From Saccoglossus kowalevskii (taxonomy: Eukaryota; Hemichordata; Enteropneusta; Harrimaniidae): a stretch of DNA of 44,955 nucleotides. Shown here in pieces: positions 21,894-34,000 of this stretch. The notes beneath the pieces are model-generated. The model ran no database searches, had not been told where the DNA came from, and saw only the letters and a program-made list of their open reading frames with translations. The stretch lies in NCBI RefSeq assembly GCF_000003605.2, contig NW_003109094.1, forward strand, positions 291,553-336,507, read 5' to 3'. A program made the translations under genes and the position numbers. How positions within the stretch are numbered: position 1 is the first letter of the stretch; each line of letters opens with the position of its first letter.

Positions 21894-24446
21894 GGGTATC
21901 CCCATAAAAGGATGCTTAATAACCGAGCTTATTACGTGCAGAGAACATGAAACCCGTCCACGCGATCCGCGCCACACAGCGTGGCCAGAATGCGGCAAAG
22001 GCCTTCAGATCTGGCTGTAGTAGGATGGTGAAAGTAATGGTACAGCATTATAACAGTGAATAAGTACTGAGAAATAATTTTAATGTTCTGTCGATATAAA
22101 TGATGTTTAGAACTAAGTAGTAAAAGGCCCGGATGTAATTCATCTTCAATCTCATTTAGTGAAAATTGTTTACACATTCTAACTTCTAAGGGAATCTTTG
22201 GTTAGGTATGCTTTTATTTCTTAATTGCTGAACTGTGAAAACTGTAGCTGCTTTTGAACTGCAGTATACATTCTAAACCTTCAACTCTCAACTTTTTTTT
22301 CTTCAGATTTTGTCTCCAGAAATTTACATAGTTTATAAATTGCTTTAGAATTTGGTGATTCTCTTCTTTCAATAAATATCGCAATAAATTTGTTCATAAA
22401 TAACAATTTTAGTTTTTTGTCATATTTACTTGTAAATTACTTGACATTGTTTTTGAAGGTTTGCATTCTGCGTACCTGTGTTTGTTCTAGTGAAATTATT
22501 TTATTATCATTTAACTGAACTTGATCTCCTGCAGAGTTATATAATGAAGGTCATTAAATAGAATAAGACTAAGGACACGTCCTTGTCGGGCTCATTTTGT
22601 GGTCTGTAGTATGGAATTTCATCGATTTGTTTAGATACTTTTTTGTTGATCTTCAAGTTATTTTCACCAGTAGGTGCGTAAAAACCCAGACTCGTACAAC
22701 AAACTAATTCCTTCAGTTTAAAATGTATTAAAGCAAGTAAGTGGCCCACCCACTTCTGAGCATGAGACAAAAAGCCGCCAAATAAGCTCTCGTTGAAATC
22801 CTACAACTTCTCACGAGACTGTGAACGGTTACGAAATGCAATATTATATTATTCCGCCGTTGTACATCTAAAAATGTAGTTCTTAAGATAAGTTAGTTAG
22901 AAAATGAAGAAAATGCGTACCTTTATCCAAATAAACATTATCTGTAATAGTTTCAGAAAAGATTTTTTTTCTTGGACGGGAATTATTAAGGCTTGTGTTT
23001 ACTTTCAAGGGTGTTACCGCGGAATAGTTTATTAACGAGCAGTGGAGAGGTAGTAGTAGGCGAGACTGGAGTGCGGTGGTGAAAAGTAGTTCCTTTTCAA
23101 CACGCCGATGCAGTAATGTGCGATATTTGCGACAGTGAAAAAACTCGATCATGTATTCCTCCTTCTGACTAGCACTTGTTAATTGTATCCCTTTGAAATT
23201 AGCCAAAATTCCACCGAGACGAACTAGTGAAGGGGAATATTCGAGCCAGGTATGTCTTCTCTATTGTTTCAGTTGTGAAATATGTTAACGAAAATCCTGG
23301 AAAATGTCGGACAGAGCAGTTCAGTTGGCTTCACTGGGGGAAGCATTTTCTGTGCACATGTGGCGCAGTCACAGAGTTCATGATTGCACAATTATAACAG
23401 TGTTTATGAAATGTGCTTGTCCATTCGCCGTCGTGTATCATCATAATATCGGGCACTGCCTCGCATTTTTTCAGAGGGTTATATTCAGTTCAATTTCATT
23501 AATTTTGACAATCTGCGGAATTTCCAACAGTTAATTCGCGTCGTGACTTGGCGAGGGCGCGTCACTTCGCGGCGTGGTGTTTTATTTTTTCATTTTATCG
23601 TCGGGCTCGCAAGCAATATGAATCCACACTGATTAATTATGATACTTTTAAAACAAAAGAATATTGTCATTAAAAATTGAAGATAAGCTGTTAACTACAA
23701 TACGACCGGCTGTCGCCACGAAACATGTCAACGAAGTCTGCTACATTGAAGACGTGGGCAGATCCAGTTTTTGATTTGGTGTGGTGTGTGGACTTTGTAA
23801 TTTATTTTGTGAATGATCTGCTAGACGTGTACTAGTATTATTTTTTAGATAAATAGCGATGTAGTATTTGATAGCACACTCCCAAATTATTATTGTTTTA
23901 AGGTGAATGGATTTTATATTGTATACGTGTCGCTAAGGACTCCGTTTCTCAAACACTACTGGTATACAATCTTATTCATGGGAAAATATTTTCATTCATT
24001 GTTGCTCGCTTTTATTAGACATGTGCTAAATGAGGTGAACATTGTGTGTGTAGGAACTAATCTCGCCATCTCAGACTACTTGATCATGTAAAATTAATGA
24101 AAGGGAATTTATTGGAAAAAATTGAATTGGAATATTTTATTTAAAGTGACTCGTAGTTCATAAGAGAAATGTGAAAGCTGCTGCCAATGTTTGTTGGGTT
24201 GTTGCCAATTTAGACTTGAGGAAATGTGTATCTGTGCCAGGTGGGTTTTTTTCATGCTTCAAAACTCAAAATTTCAGTTTAAAAACTAACAAAACAGGCT
24301 AATTGTGGTATTCATCACTTGTTTTATCATTACATCAGTAACTGGTTAATAATTTTCAAGGGGTATTTTTGCAATTTTCCAAACTGCCTCCTCCTCTTAG
24401 TTCGCTCAAAATGAAATCATTGATGTTGTTAATCTGTTATTTTCAG
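21894..24446. other. Spacer upstream of ODC, candidate promoter region
   Basis: Mostly AT-rich, with a CpG-rich patch at about 23535-23610 (CGCGTCGTGACTTGGCGAGG, then GCGCGTCACTTCGCGGCG). A CCAG|GTATGT candidate donor at 23249/23250 could close an untranslated first exon of ODC. Neither is supported beyond motif and position. Confidence 0.25.
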
Positions 24447-24583
24447 GGTGGGCATTGCAAGAAGCACTACATCAAAAACCCTGAGGGGTTGTGCCTTTAC
24501 CGTGAGCAGCTAGACTGCAATTTTGAGGCTCCGTGGAACCCAAGCTGATATTTGCTGAAAACACAACGTTTTCAATTTGCTGT
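24447..24583 (+). other. Probable 5' exon of ODC with a protein-like frame
   Basis: A 137-base exon with a good acceptor (TTATTTTCAG) and donor (GTAAGT), lying 256 bases before the ODC start exon. In the ODC frame it contains a TGA and no ATG, so it would be 5' UTR if spliced to ODC. Its first frame is open for 33 codons before TGA at 24546-24548 and reads as convincing protein (HCKKHYIKNPEGLCLY, then NFEAPWNPS). It could therefore be the last coding exon of a small upstream gene or an upstream ORF. No family is recognised. Confidence 0.45.
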
Positions 24584-24594
24584 GTAAGTATTAA

Positions 24595-24766
24595 TGTAGC
24601 CTGACAAGGTCGTGCGATTGTGCCTCATTGAAACTCGTTGCAAGAAGGCGTGGACTTTATAAATTCGCATTATTGTTTTTGACAAGACATGCACTATTCT
24701 GTCGGGTGCTAGCGAGGTCCGATGTCATTTGACTGACCAGGGCGTCACTCGCGCTTACATGTCAAT
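24595..24766. mobile_element. Element of the TAGCCTGACA family in the intron before the ODC start exon
   Basis: Begins TGTAGCCTGACAAGGTCGTG and ends CGTCACTCGCGCTTACATGT. The middle resembles 20630-20745. It sits between the probable 5' exon and the start-codon exon. Confidence 0.45.
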
Positions 24767-24896
24767 AAAATTATCTTCCCTTCGCTATTGTATGCGTTTC
24801 ACAGATTGAAAAAAAATTACCGGTACTTTTCTTTTACAGCTTGCTGCGTATTTCTTAAATCCCTGGTCAAGTTCCCCTAGTGTTTTGGTTACTTTT

Positions 24897-25007
24897 ATGT
24901 TCACCAAAATGAACGTAATTGGAAAAGACATTGTTGTGGATGTTGTTGATGACTGCACTAAACCGTGTGATGTAATTTCTAAGATAGCCGTCATTCATGA
25001 CTTAGAG
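24897..25007 (+). CDS. ODC1: ODC exon with start codon(s)
   Basis: The exon spans 24840-25007 (acceptor TTTTACAG, donor GTAAGA) and is open in the ODC frame from its first base. Two in-frame ATGs occur. The one at 24897 has T at -3 (poor context), and the one at 24909 has A at -3 (CACCAAAATGA). The second is preferred. It encodes [15 protein letters not shown] through IHDLE. Confidence 0.85.
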
Positions 25008-28000
25008 GTAAGAGCAGTTTATCTTATTTGCAGATTATTTGTTTTTCTCCACTGATTCTTGTTAATGGTATTTTTAGGATTAAATTTTGGCAAATATTAC
25101 TGCCAGTTTTGTTTACTAGGTCTGAGCTTGCATCTCTATTAGAAGCAAATATAAATCATAACTTTAAACATAATTAAAATATTACTTAATTTGACTATAA
25201 AAACACCTAATTTAAATAAGTGAAGGTGCTGCTACCGTATTACCCTGGGCATGCGCCCAGGGACCTGAACATACAAAATCGGGAAAAATTGGGGGTGGGC
25301 GCTTACCAGAGGACCACCCCAAAAAAGATTTTAAAAAGTTGTTTTTGTGATCGTATGATAAGGTCAAATAAAGGAATGCTTTCGTACACTTTGTACACAT
25401 ACTTATTTCTTGATTTATGCGAGATTTCAATAAACGTGAGCACTCGGTCAAGAACTGTGGGAACACTAAGACACAAGGTTGAATTTCAAAAATAAAACTT
25501 GTTTTATGTCAGCGAATGAAGTTGTATTACTCATTGAAATTGGCTACAAAGTATGGTAAGTATTGTAATCAATGCACGGTTACTTTTTTAGTAACCGTGA
25601 TCAGTGCAAGTCGAAACGACCTGGAAAAACTACCGCTTGTAATCCAAGATGACAATGACCTCATTAGCATAATTTTGTTCACGCACGTATTAATACATCG
25701 CATCATAATTACTGAAGAATAGCAGACAGGGTTATGAAACAAATAAACCTTTTATTACTGATGTGAAATAAATACATAAACATATCCAAATGGCGATACA
25801 TAAAAAACAGACTGAAAATGAACTCCGGTCGACCTCATTAACATGATTTAGTCACGCACCCACACACATGACAAAATTATGATGCAACATGTTCCCATCG
25901 TCAGCATGCCTCATTATGGTTATCGTAATGGACTTGAGGTCAGCAAAATGTTTTTTCTTCAACGACAGAAAAATAGTCCACATGACCGTAATGCCTTAGC
26001 TGTGATGAAGGATGGAAAGAAAGTAGCAAGTTTACAACGCGATGTCTCAAAAGTGCTAGCTCTCGTTCAGTCAGCTGGCATCAGTGTCGCGTGTATATGA
26101 AGAGGAAGTTGTGCAACCATTTGCCGTGTTCGCAGTTTTTCGCCATAAAAAAATTACTGAGACAAAAAATCGCGGTTTTTCAGCATTTTTGTAATAAAGA
26201 CATTATTCTCTATCAATAATCTGCCCAAAACAGGAACATGTCTACTAATTCTTGTGTTTTTTCGATGTTTTTTGTAAATTCTGCGATTAGGCTGCAAAAG
26301 TAGAACATTCCAGAGGGAGTGAAACGGAAGAGCCAAACTTAACGTGTAAAAATAGTACGCGTATTTTGACCTCTACGTGGCCAACCAATGGCTGGACATG
26401 GATACGTTTGCGGTCCTTGCCAAAAAGCCCCGCGTCCATCGCCTGGCAATGCTCTTTCGTTTCACCCCTCCAGAATGTTATTTTTTTTATCGGTGAAAAA
26501 CTGCGAACTCGGCAAATTTGGTTGCACAACTTCCCTTTGTCATATACACCCAGCGACACCGATGTCAGCTGACTGCTCCCGTTATAGATTCACAGTCAGC
26601 GAAGTGCTACGTTTTGAAACCAAAGCTAAGTGCTTCAAACCACTCACCAAGGTATGGATTATTGCAATATTGGATTCATCTTGAATGAAGAGAAAGCAGA
26701 ACGTGTGCGGCACATGCTGCGTGTTTCATCTTACGTCGTTAAGTTCCAATGAGTTTTTACGTAAAAACACAAACAAAACGGCCCTTTTCAGGGCCACCAC
26801 ACACTACAAAATAAGAACTACCGTAACAAACGCACTATTTAAATAAATCAAACGCGTTCGTTTTTGACAAAACATTATTGTTGACCCCGTTCTTGGCTAA
26901 AATCACCCTGGGCGTTTAACAGAGGATGTTCCCAACATGTAACTTTTGTGAAAACGGGGGTGGGCGCCTTCCCAGGGAAGGGCGCGTGCCCGGGGTAATA
27001 CTGTAATAGAGCAAATACAGTAAGTCATTAAATTCAGATCAAAATAAATTATCCCATGATTTGTTGACGTCTATTTTAGTGCTTTTATTAATTTTTTTCA
27101 AAAGATTGACACTCCACTAGTTAAATTTACATATGCAATGAATGCTGGTATTCAGAGTGCAATACTGAACACTATGAAATTGTTACGTACAATTTTAGTA
27201 AATTTGACTCGATGCATGAATAACATTGCTGGAATATAGTTTTCTTTAAATTTGCGAAATAACTTGCTAACTAAAATATTATCATTTTAAACCCTGTTGT
27301 AAGTGAAAGATAGTTTTCTTGCACTAAGTCAGATATTAAAACATCACAAAATAACCTGTTCATATATTCTAATGTATATTTTTCATTTTGAAAAATTGCA
27401 CTTCACTCGCATCTATCTAGTATTATGATTGAATGATGTAAACTGGGCAAAAAACCCAAAGTGTTTTGCCAAGTTGCATGTAGTCTTGCTAATTGTCTGA
27501 ATAATTTTCAGAATGCTTGACTTTTTCCTACATATCCAGAAATTTTTCAATACTGTAGAATACTTTATTTTCGCTTGGAATTTATTTTCGCTATTTTCGC
27601 TGAAGGGAGGATTCCGTGAAAATAAAATCCAACGAATATACTTTTTTTCCAATATTTCACATTAAACTCATCAAAACTCGGTGAAAATAGTAGTAGTTTG
27701 CTGTTGTGCTATACTCTATTCCATTGAGACCAAAATTTAGTCCCCCAGTACGCGTTTCATCTAAATAACCAGTAAATTTTTCAGGCGTTGGTTTCATGGA
27801 ACTCAAATCGGTTTAAGACAGTTTTAATGTGATGCATGCTTTTTAGGTACTACAGGAATAAATTGCTGAAATTATAACTTGCAAATTGTTTACAAACAGG
27901 TCTAACACTTAGTCTTGTGTAACTTGTCTGCGCTCCATGTTCTCTGGAATATTCAAGACCTTGGTTTCTAACCCTTGTATTCGCTTAGTCAGGTACCCAG

Positions 28001-31000
28001 GTTTCGCCAAAATTGGGCCCTCAGAAATAATCCTTGTAGTTCTAGCATTTTGTATTCAAATAATGATTCAAGGAATTTTTTTTAGATAAAAATCGCATTT
28101 CTGGGTGCCAAATATGCTCAGGGGCCACTGAAGAAGTGATTAATCTCACCATACCAAATTAAGACCTGGTATATAGCTAGTTTTCACTTTCAAATCGAGC
28201 CATTTTGAAGTTTTAATTGGATAGCTAATAACTTGAATCATTCTGTTAAAAAAGATCTTTTCCAACTCTCCAGCCATTTTCAAGTCTGTCATGGGTATTC
28301 AAATGTTAAGCCAGCCAACTATGCCATAAACATGAAAATAAAATATTTTATTGGTTGACATGTTGTATAGTAATATTAAACTTGTACACATACTACTTTA
28401 AAATCTTGTTAGTGGTGGGTGTGTGCTATCAGTTGTGTGGCATCTGCCATGGTTAGGCATATCTTCAAAATGGGAATTCTGCTTTTTCTCTTTTTGGCTT
28501 TCTAAATTGTAATCACTGCAGATAAACATGACTGAATTGTGACCTGTTCTTTGGCATTGTTATATTTAGCCCACAAGCCCCATTACAGCCAAATCTTTCT
28601 GACATACTGGTCATGTTATTTTAACTGCTGCGTCTATTGTATAACCAGGGGATACAATTGACAAGCAAAAATCATTTAGTTTAAATTGACACGCAGACTT
28701 TAAAATTAATTTCATGGTTGTCCTGGCAATTTAATTTCAAACATAATATTTATGATTTTGATTGAGGGCCTTTGTTTTCTTGTACCACAAGAATCTAATT
28801 TGACTCTTTTAAATTACACTAGTTAAAATTGCAGTTTCCTCTGTATTGTCACTTTATTTTGAAACCTGACAATATATTTTTTTTAATTTAATTTTCACAG
28901 GAAAAAGATGATGCTTTCTTTGTCATGGATTTTGGTGATATCGTTAACAAGTTTGAAAAGTGGGAAGCTCTCTTGCCCCGTGTACACCCATTCTATGGTA
29001 TGTCAAAACAAGTACTAACATGAATGTACTATCTGCATTGGTACATTTAATATGACCCTCACGACTTCAATTGTCAGTTAATCAGACTTTCCTCCACTGT
29101 ATTTAATGACGTTAAAAATAGTCATTACAGAAGAGAAAAGAAGTAGTTTTGATTAAAGAATGAACTATTTGCTTCTTGTCAGCAGCTTTTTTTAAAAATT
29201 TATGATGGAGAACAAGTCTGATAGTTGCTCAGCTTGAAGTAAAATAAAAGGTTTTCAACTGCTATTCTGTGAATCTATCTTGCGTGAGATAGTGAATAAA
29301 TAAGGTTATATTATGTTGGGTGCAGTATCTGCTAAAATCGCATTTGGATTCGTGTGTAGCATCTCATAATAATTAGAATGATTTTGTTTTCTGACAGCTG
29401 TGAAATGCAATGAAAACCCAGCTGTTCTGAGACTACTAGCTGCCTTGGGTACAGGATTTGACTGCGCTAGCAAGGTAAGTAGTCACAATAAATTCGCTAA
29501 GAAGTTGATGGTGAATTTTTAAGCACTTATTTTACATTCTTCTTTCTACAGTTCTGCATTTTGATTAGAAGCACACATATACACAAACGCGCATTTATTG
29601 TTTATAGCCTGTCAGTTTGAATTTGTTCTAAAAGTGTCTAGTATTATGACATGGAGTGAATGATATACGAGATACACAATATTCGTATTGGTTCAAACAA
29701 ATTGCTAGGTATAATTTGTAACAAGCTGGAAAATCTAATATTATTCATTTTGTCTCGTACTGAAACAGAAAATTACTTCGATGGCTGTGATGACTTCTTG
29801 CCCTCATTGATTTTAATGAAAATAATATAGAATACTTCTGAGCCATTTGTTACAGCACTAGATACATCAGGCTTTTAGCAAGCCATCTGTCTGACTCATT
29901 TTAGACAGGTACGAAATTTTGTTTGACAGGAAATTTGTTTACTAACCTATGCAATTACAGGGGTTGAAATACTCTGGTGCACACTGCACTATGCACATAG
30001 ATTATTAGCTAGCGTAAGTAAACTCAAAATATAATTAACACAACATTTTCTCATTATATTCACTAAGCCTAAATTAAGTTCAACTAGCATTGCAAGACAA
30101 CTCAAAAAAAGCTAATTCGTTTGTGATTGAATCAATCAACTCGGAGAACCCGTAAATTTTATTTAAACTTTAAAAGTGGTGCATTTCACCACAAGTTAGT
30201 GCAGGTAAATTTCAAATTCAACATGCAAATTGTGATTGCAATTACCCGTAATAACCATAAATAATGAACAAAAAATAGATTGCTAGTCTGTGGTTACGGA
30301 ATAGCAATTACCTTTCATTTCGATAGTTTCTAGTTAGGCGCTTTCTATTTTCTGGCTTGTATATAACCCTGAGATACATTAACAAAAAAAATCAATTTCT
30401 ATAACCATTTGTAACATTTCTTGTTCACCAGAGTGAGATTAAAGAGATCACTGACATGGGTGTGTCACCATCTCGTATTGTTTATGCCAACCCATGCAAA
30501 CCAAATTCTCATCTGAAGTTTGCAGCCCAAAGAAAAGTCAGTTTAATGACTTTTGACAATGAGATGGAGTTGCAAAAAATTCGCAAAATCTATCCTGATG
30601 CTGAGTAAGTATTCATTATTTCTTGCTTTGCCTTTAATCAGGGATTGCCTTAACCCCATATTTTGCTTCCCGGACTCCAATTATTGAAGAGGGACCCAGT
30701 TTTTCAGGCAAGCTGGGGTCCAATCTCTAAAAGATATCCAGGGTCAAATTTCAATTTCTTAAAATTTTCTAAGTGGGACTTGTCTTGCCGAGACACTAGC
30801 GCAAGCCCTGCTTTTATAGACTTGTGGTACATGTTTTGATAGCTATGAGAAGTTGTATATTAACAAGTGTATTAAGGGTAATTAATGATTGACACAAAAA
30901 TGTATTTTGAGTGTTATCTTTTTCTCTTTCACTCTGTTCACTCAAATCACTTAAAAAAAGTATGTAAAATATTTTTGCTGAAAATTAATGAAGTTATCCT

Positions 31001-34000
31001 GCCCTGAACTATCCACACATGTCATTTTACCAATTCTTGGGGTTTTCAATTCTTGTATTGTAATTTTAGATTGATAGAATTGAGATTTTGATAATTATTT
31101 TTACACAAGTTAACTGGCAGAAATTTTCACTTCTAGATTGGTACTGAGGATCTTGACTGATGATTCTACAGCTCAGTGTCAGCTTGGTTTGAAGTATGGT
31201 TGTCATCCCCAACATGCACCCAGTTTACTGAGAGTTGCTAAAGAACTTGGACTGAATGTAGTTGGTGTCAGGTAAGTCAGACATGATGAAAACAATTCCC
31301 ATGCAGGGTCCTCTCTAGAGTTGTATAGTAGGGATTTCTCTATCTTGTTTACATGACAGTATTTTATTAGAGCCCAACAGCCCGAGCCAGCAAAAACGAC
31401 TGTTCAGCTTGAGCAAAGTTTGACTCTGANNNNNNNNNNNNNNNNNNNNNNNNNNNNNNNNNNNNNNNNNNNNNNNNNNNNNNNNNNNNNNNNNNNNNNN
31501 NNNNNNNNNNNNNNNNNNNNNNNNNNNNNNNNNNNNNNNNNNNNNNNNNNNNNNNNNNNNNNNNNNNNNNNNNNNNNNNNNNNNNNNNNNNNNNNNNNNN
31601 NNNNNNNNNNNNNNNNNNNNNNNNNNNNNNNNNNNNNNNNNNNNNNNNNNNNNNNNNNNNNNNNNNNNNNNNNNNNNNNNNNNNNNNNNNNNNNNNNNNN
31701 NNNNNNNNNNNNCCCCCCCCCCCCCCCCCGAGACAAACACTGGCATTGTCTGATCAGTGTATTTGTTTGTTACGAATTATTGGAAGTCAGGTAATTAAAC
31801 CGGCACATTATGCTTTAGAATTTAATTTGGTGCTTTTAATGACCGCTAAAAACAGAAGCTTTTACTATATGCATACGAGGAAGTCTTACTTCTGACTTTG
31901 TGTATAATAGTTTGTAGTACATGCGCTTCTACTCATGGTTGAAGAAACCCAAAAGTTATAACATGTGCCAAATTAGCAAGTATGTAACACTGTTCATGTG
32001 TTGCCTGTTTAATAGACCGGATGGTCTTGTTCAAAATAAAATTAATCAGTGATAAACTCAATTAAATTGAAAAGAAATACCAAACATCCGGTGTCAGTAA
32101 TGGTAACATGTTTTTTTCCCCGTAAACAATTTATTTCATTCTTGGGTGCTCTTTGATACCTTGTTATAAACAGAAATCAAATCGGCGGGTATGTTGCAGC
32201 AATAAAATAGTTAAGCTTTCATTCCAGAACTCTGACTAATAAAATATTAATAGTTTGACATTTAAAACTACTGGTATACTGTATTCCTGAATTTATTTAG
32301 TTTGCTTTTTGTTGCGTCATGCAGGTCATAAAGATCGCCTCATTTTTACATTGCAAGACACGATTACAGTGCATGATTGATTCTGCGTGTCCCAAATATT
32401 CCTTTTCTGAAATTTGGATTCTTTTTAAAAGCCTTCTGATGGATAAATGCGACTGGTTTATAATAAATAGCAAAAAGCCCTCTTATAAATTACCAATCTG
32501 CTGAAAAAATTTGAATGACTCTTAGAGGTGCTGGAAGCAGAATTTGAGGTTACTACCAGCTCCCAAATTGAAACTCTTCACAATTTCTGTGAGATGAATG
32601 TTTCAGCTAACATTTTGTTTATCTCTAATGTTGCATTCCAATTAGGTTTAGCCTACTCCCAATTGGCACTTTCGTTCCCCAATGGCTAAACCTAATTTCA
32701 AACAATTCTTTAGACACTAAACATGTTCCTCTCCTATTTATTCCAATACTATACCTTCCATGTTATTCACTCAATAACCTTGAAAATTACAGCTTCCATG
32801 TTGGGAGTGGTTGTAGAGATGCCTCTGCTTTCTCTGATGCCATACAGTCATCACGTATGGTATTTGATTATGGATCCGCCCTTGGCTTCGACTTTCAACT
32901 GTTGGACATTGGAGGTGGCTACCCCGGTCAATCATCAGCTGCCATCTCCTTTGAAGAGGTATAAATTGTTTTATCTTCAGTGATTTATTGTGCAAACTAG
33001 GGCCAAAAAAAATCTTAAAAATTTGTCAGTTGTGTGTGGTAATTTGCAAAAATATGCAAATATCTATGAGCAAGTATATCGCAAGAGTAGTCGCCAGCAC
33101 TGTACTTTGACTGTACTTTCCAATTATTTATAGATGGCTGGGTGCATCAATCAAGCTCTGGACGTGCATTTCCCAGAAGGCTGTGGCGTTAGAATCATCA
33201 GTGAACCAGGTCGTTACTTTGTAGCATCTGCCTTCACTCTAACTCTAAATGTGATCGCTAAACGTGCTGTGGCTAGAGACATCCAAACGTTCCATGTTCC
33301 CGGCTCTGAGGGTAGGTATAGACTTATTTGACCAATAAGAACATTGAATTTAATTTCATTGTACTGTCTCTGCCATATTGTTCCTAACACCAAATAGCAA
33401 CTTTGTCAGCATCTGAGTTGCTGACTAGTTTACGTGATTAGAACTGTTTACGTCAAACCAATCTCAACAGGAGCTGGCAATGTAGCCATTGTTGCCGTTT
33501 CAAACAATATGGCAGTGGATTTTGCAGAAACAAACTAATTTGAATGCAACTATTTTATCTTTTTTTGTAAAATGGTTTCTGATAGTAAAATATTTCATCA
33601 GATCTATAAATTTGGCTGTATAACCTGTGCTTTATTTCTCGTATTGCTTCAGATTTAAAAAAAAAAATCATTTTTACTTTACTATGTGACAATTAGTTTT
33701 ATTGACCTTTTGATTCTATTCAATCGTATTGTTGTATTAATGGGGTTATGCTTGGTTGAATGGGGAATTAAATGTTAGGTTTCCATCTTTCACAGATTTG
33801 GTGGCGAATACCGTTGCACCCAGCCAATGTGATGAACCAGCTTACATGTATTACTGCAATGATGGAGTATATGGATCTTTTAATTGTCTGTTGTTTGACC
33901 ATGCTACTGTGCAACCAAGTCTCCTCAAGGTATGTTAACTAGCCTACGTTGGGGATATCTCCTGGGTCTCTTGTCTTGTGAATGGCTGTGATGACTTCTT

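Larger units (their letters stand above)
25233..27005. mobile_element. 1.77 kb TA-flanked transposon in ODC intron
   Basis: The left terminus TACCGTATTACCCTGGGCAT and the reverse complement of the right terminus (TACAGTATTACCCCGGGCAC) agree at about 22 of 26 positions, and both sit on TA. Subterminal GGGGGTGGGCGC occurs near each end. The interior carries a HIRAN-like coding fragment (25879-26100), a 10 bp hairpin (25575-25599), a pair of 60 bp direct repeats (25657-25712 and 25830-25886) and a histone-type stem-loop (26780-26795). TA duplication suggests a Tc1/mariner- or PIF-like integration, but no transposase is readable. Confidence 0.6.

Noticed and set aside
27413-27652. 79-codon minus-strand frame resembling that at 42239-42430
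   Set aside because: The similarity arises because both overlap copies of the TACTGTA-ended MITE, not from a shared protein.
31315-31794. Long frames on both strands across the N block
   Set aside because: They are open only because undetermined bases contain no stops.
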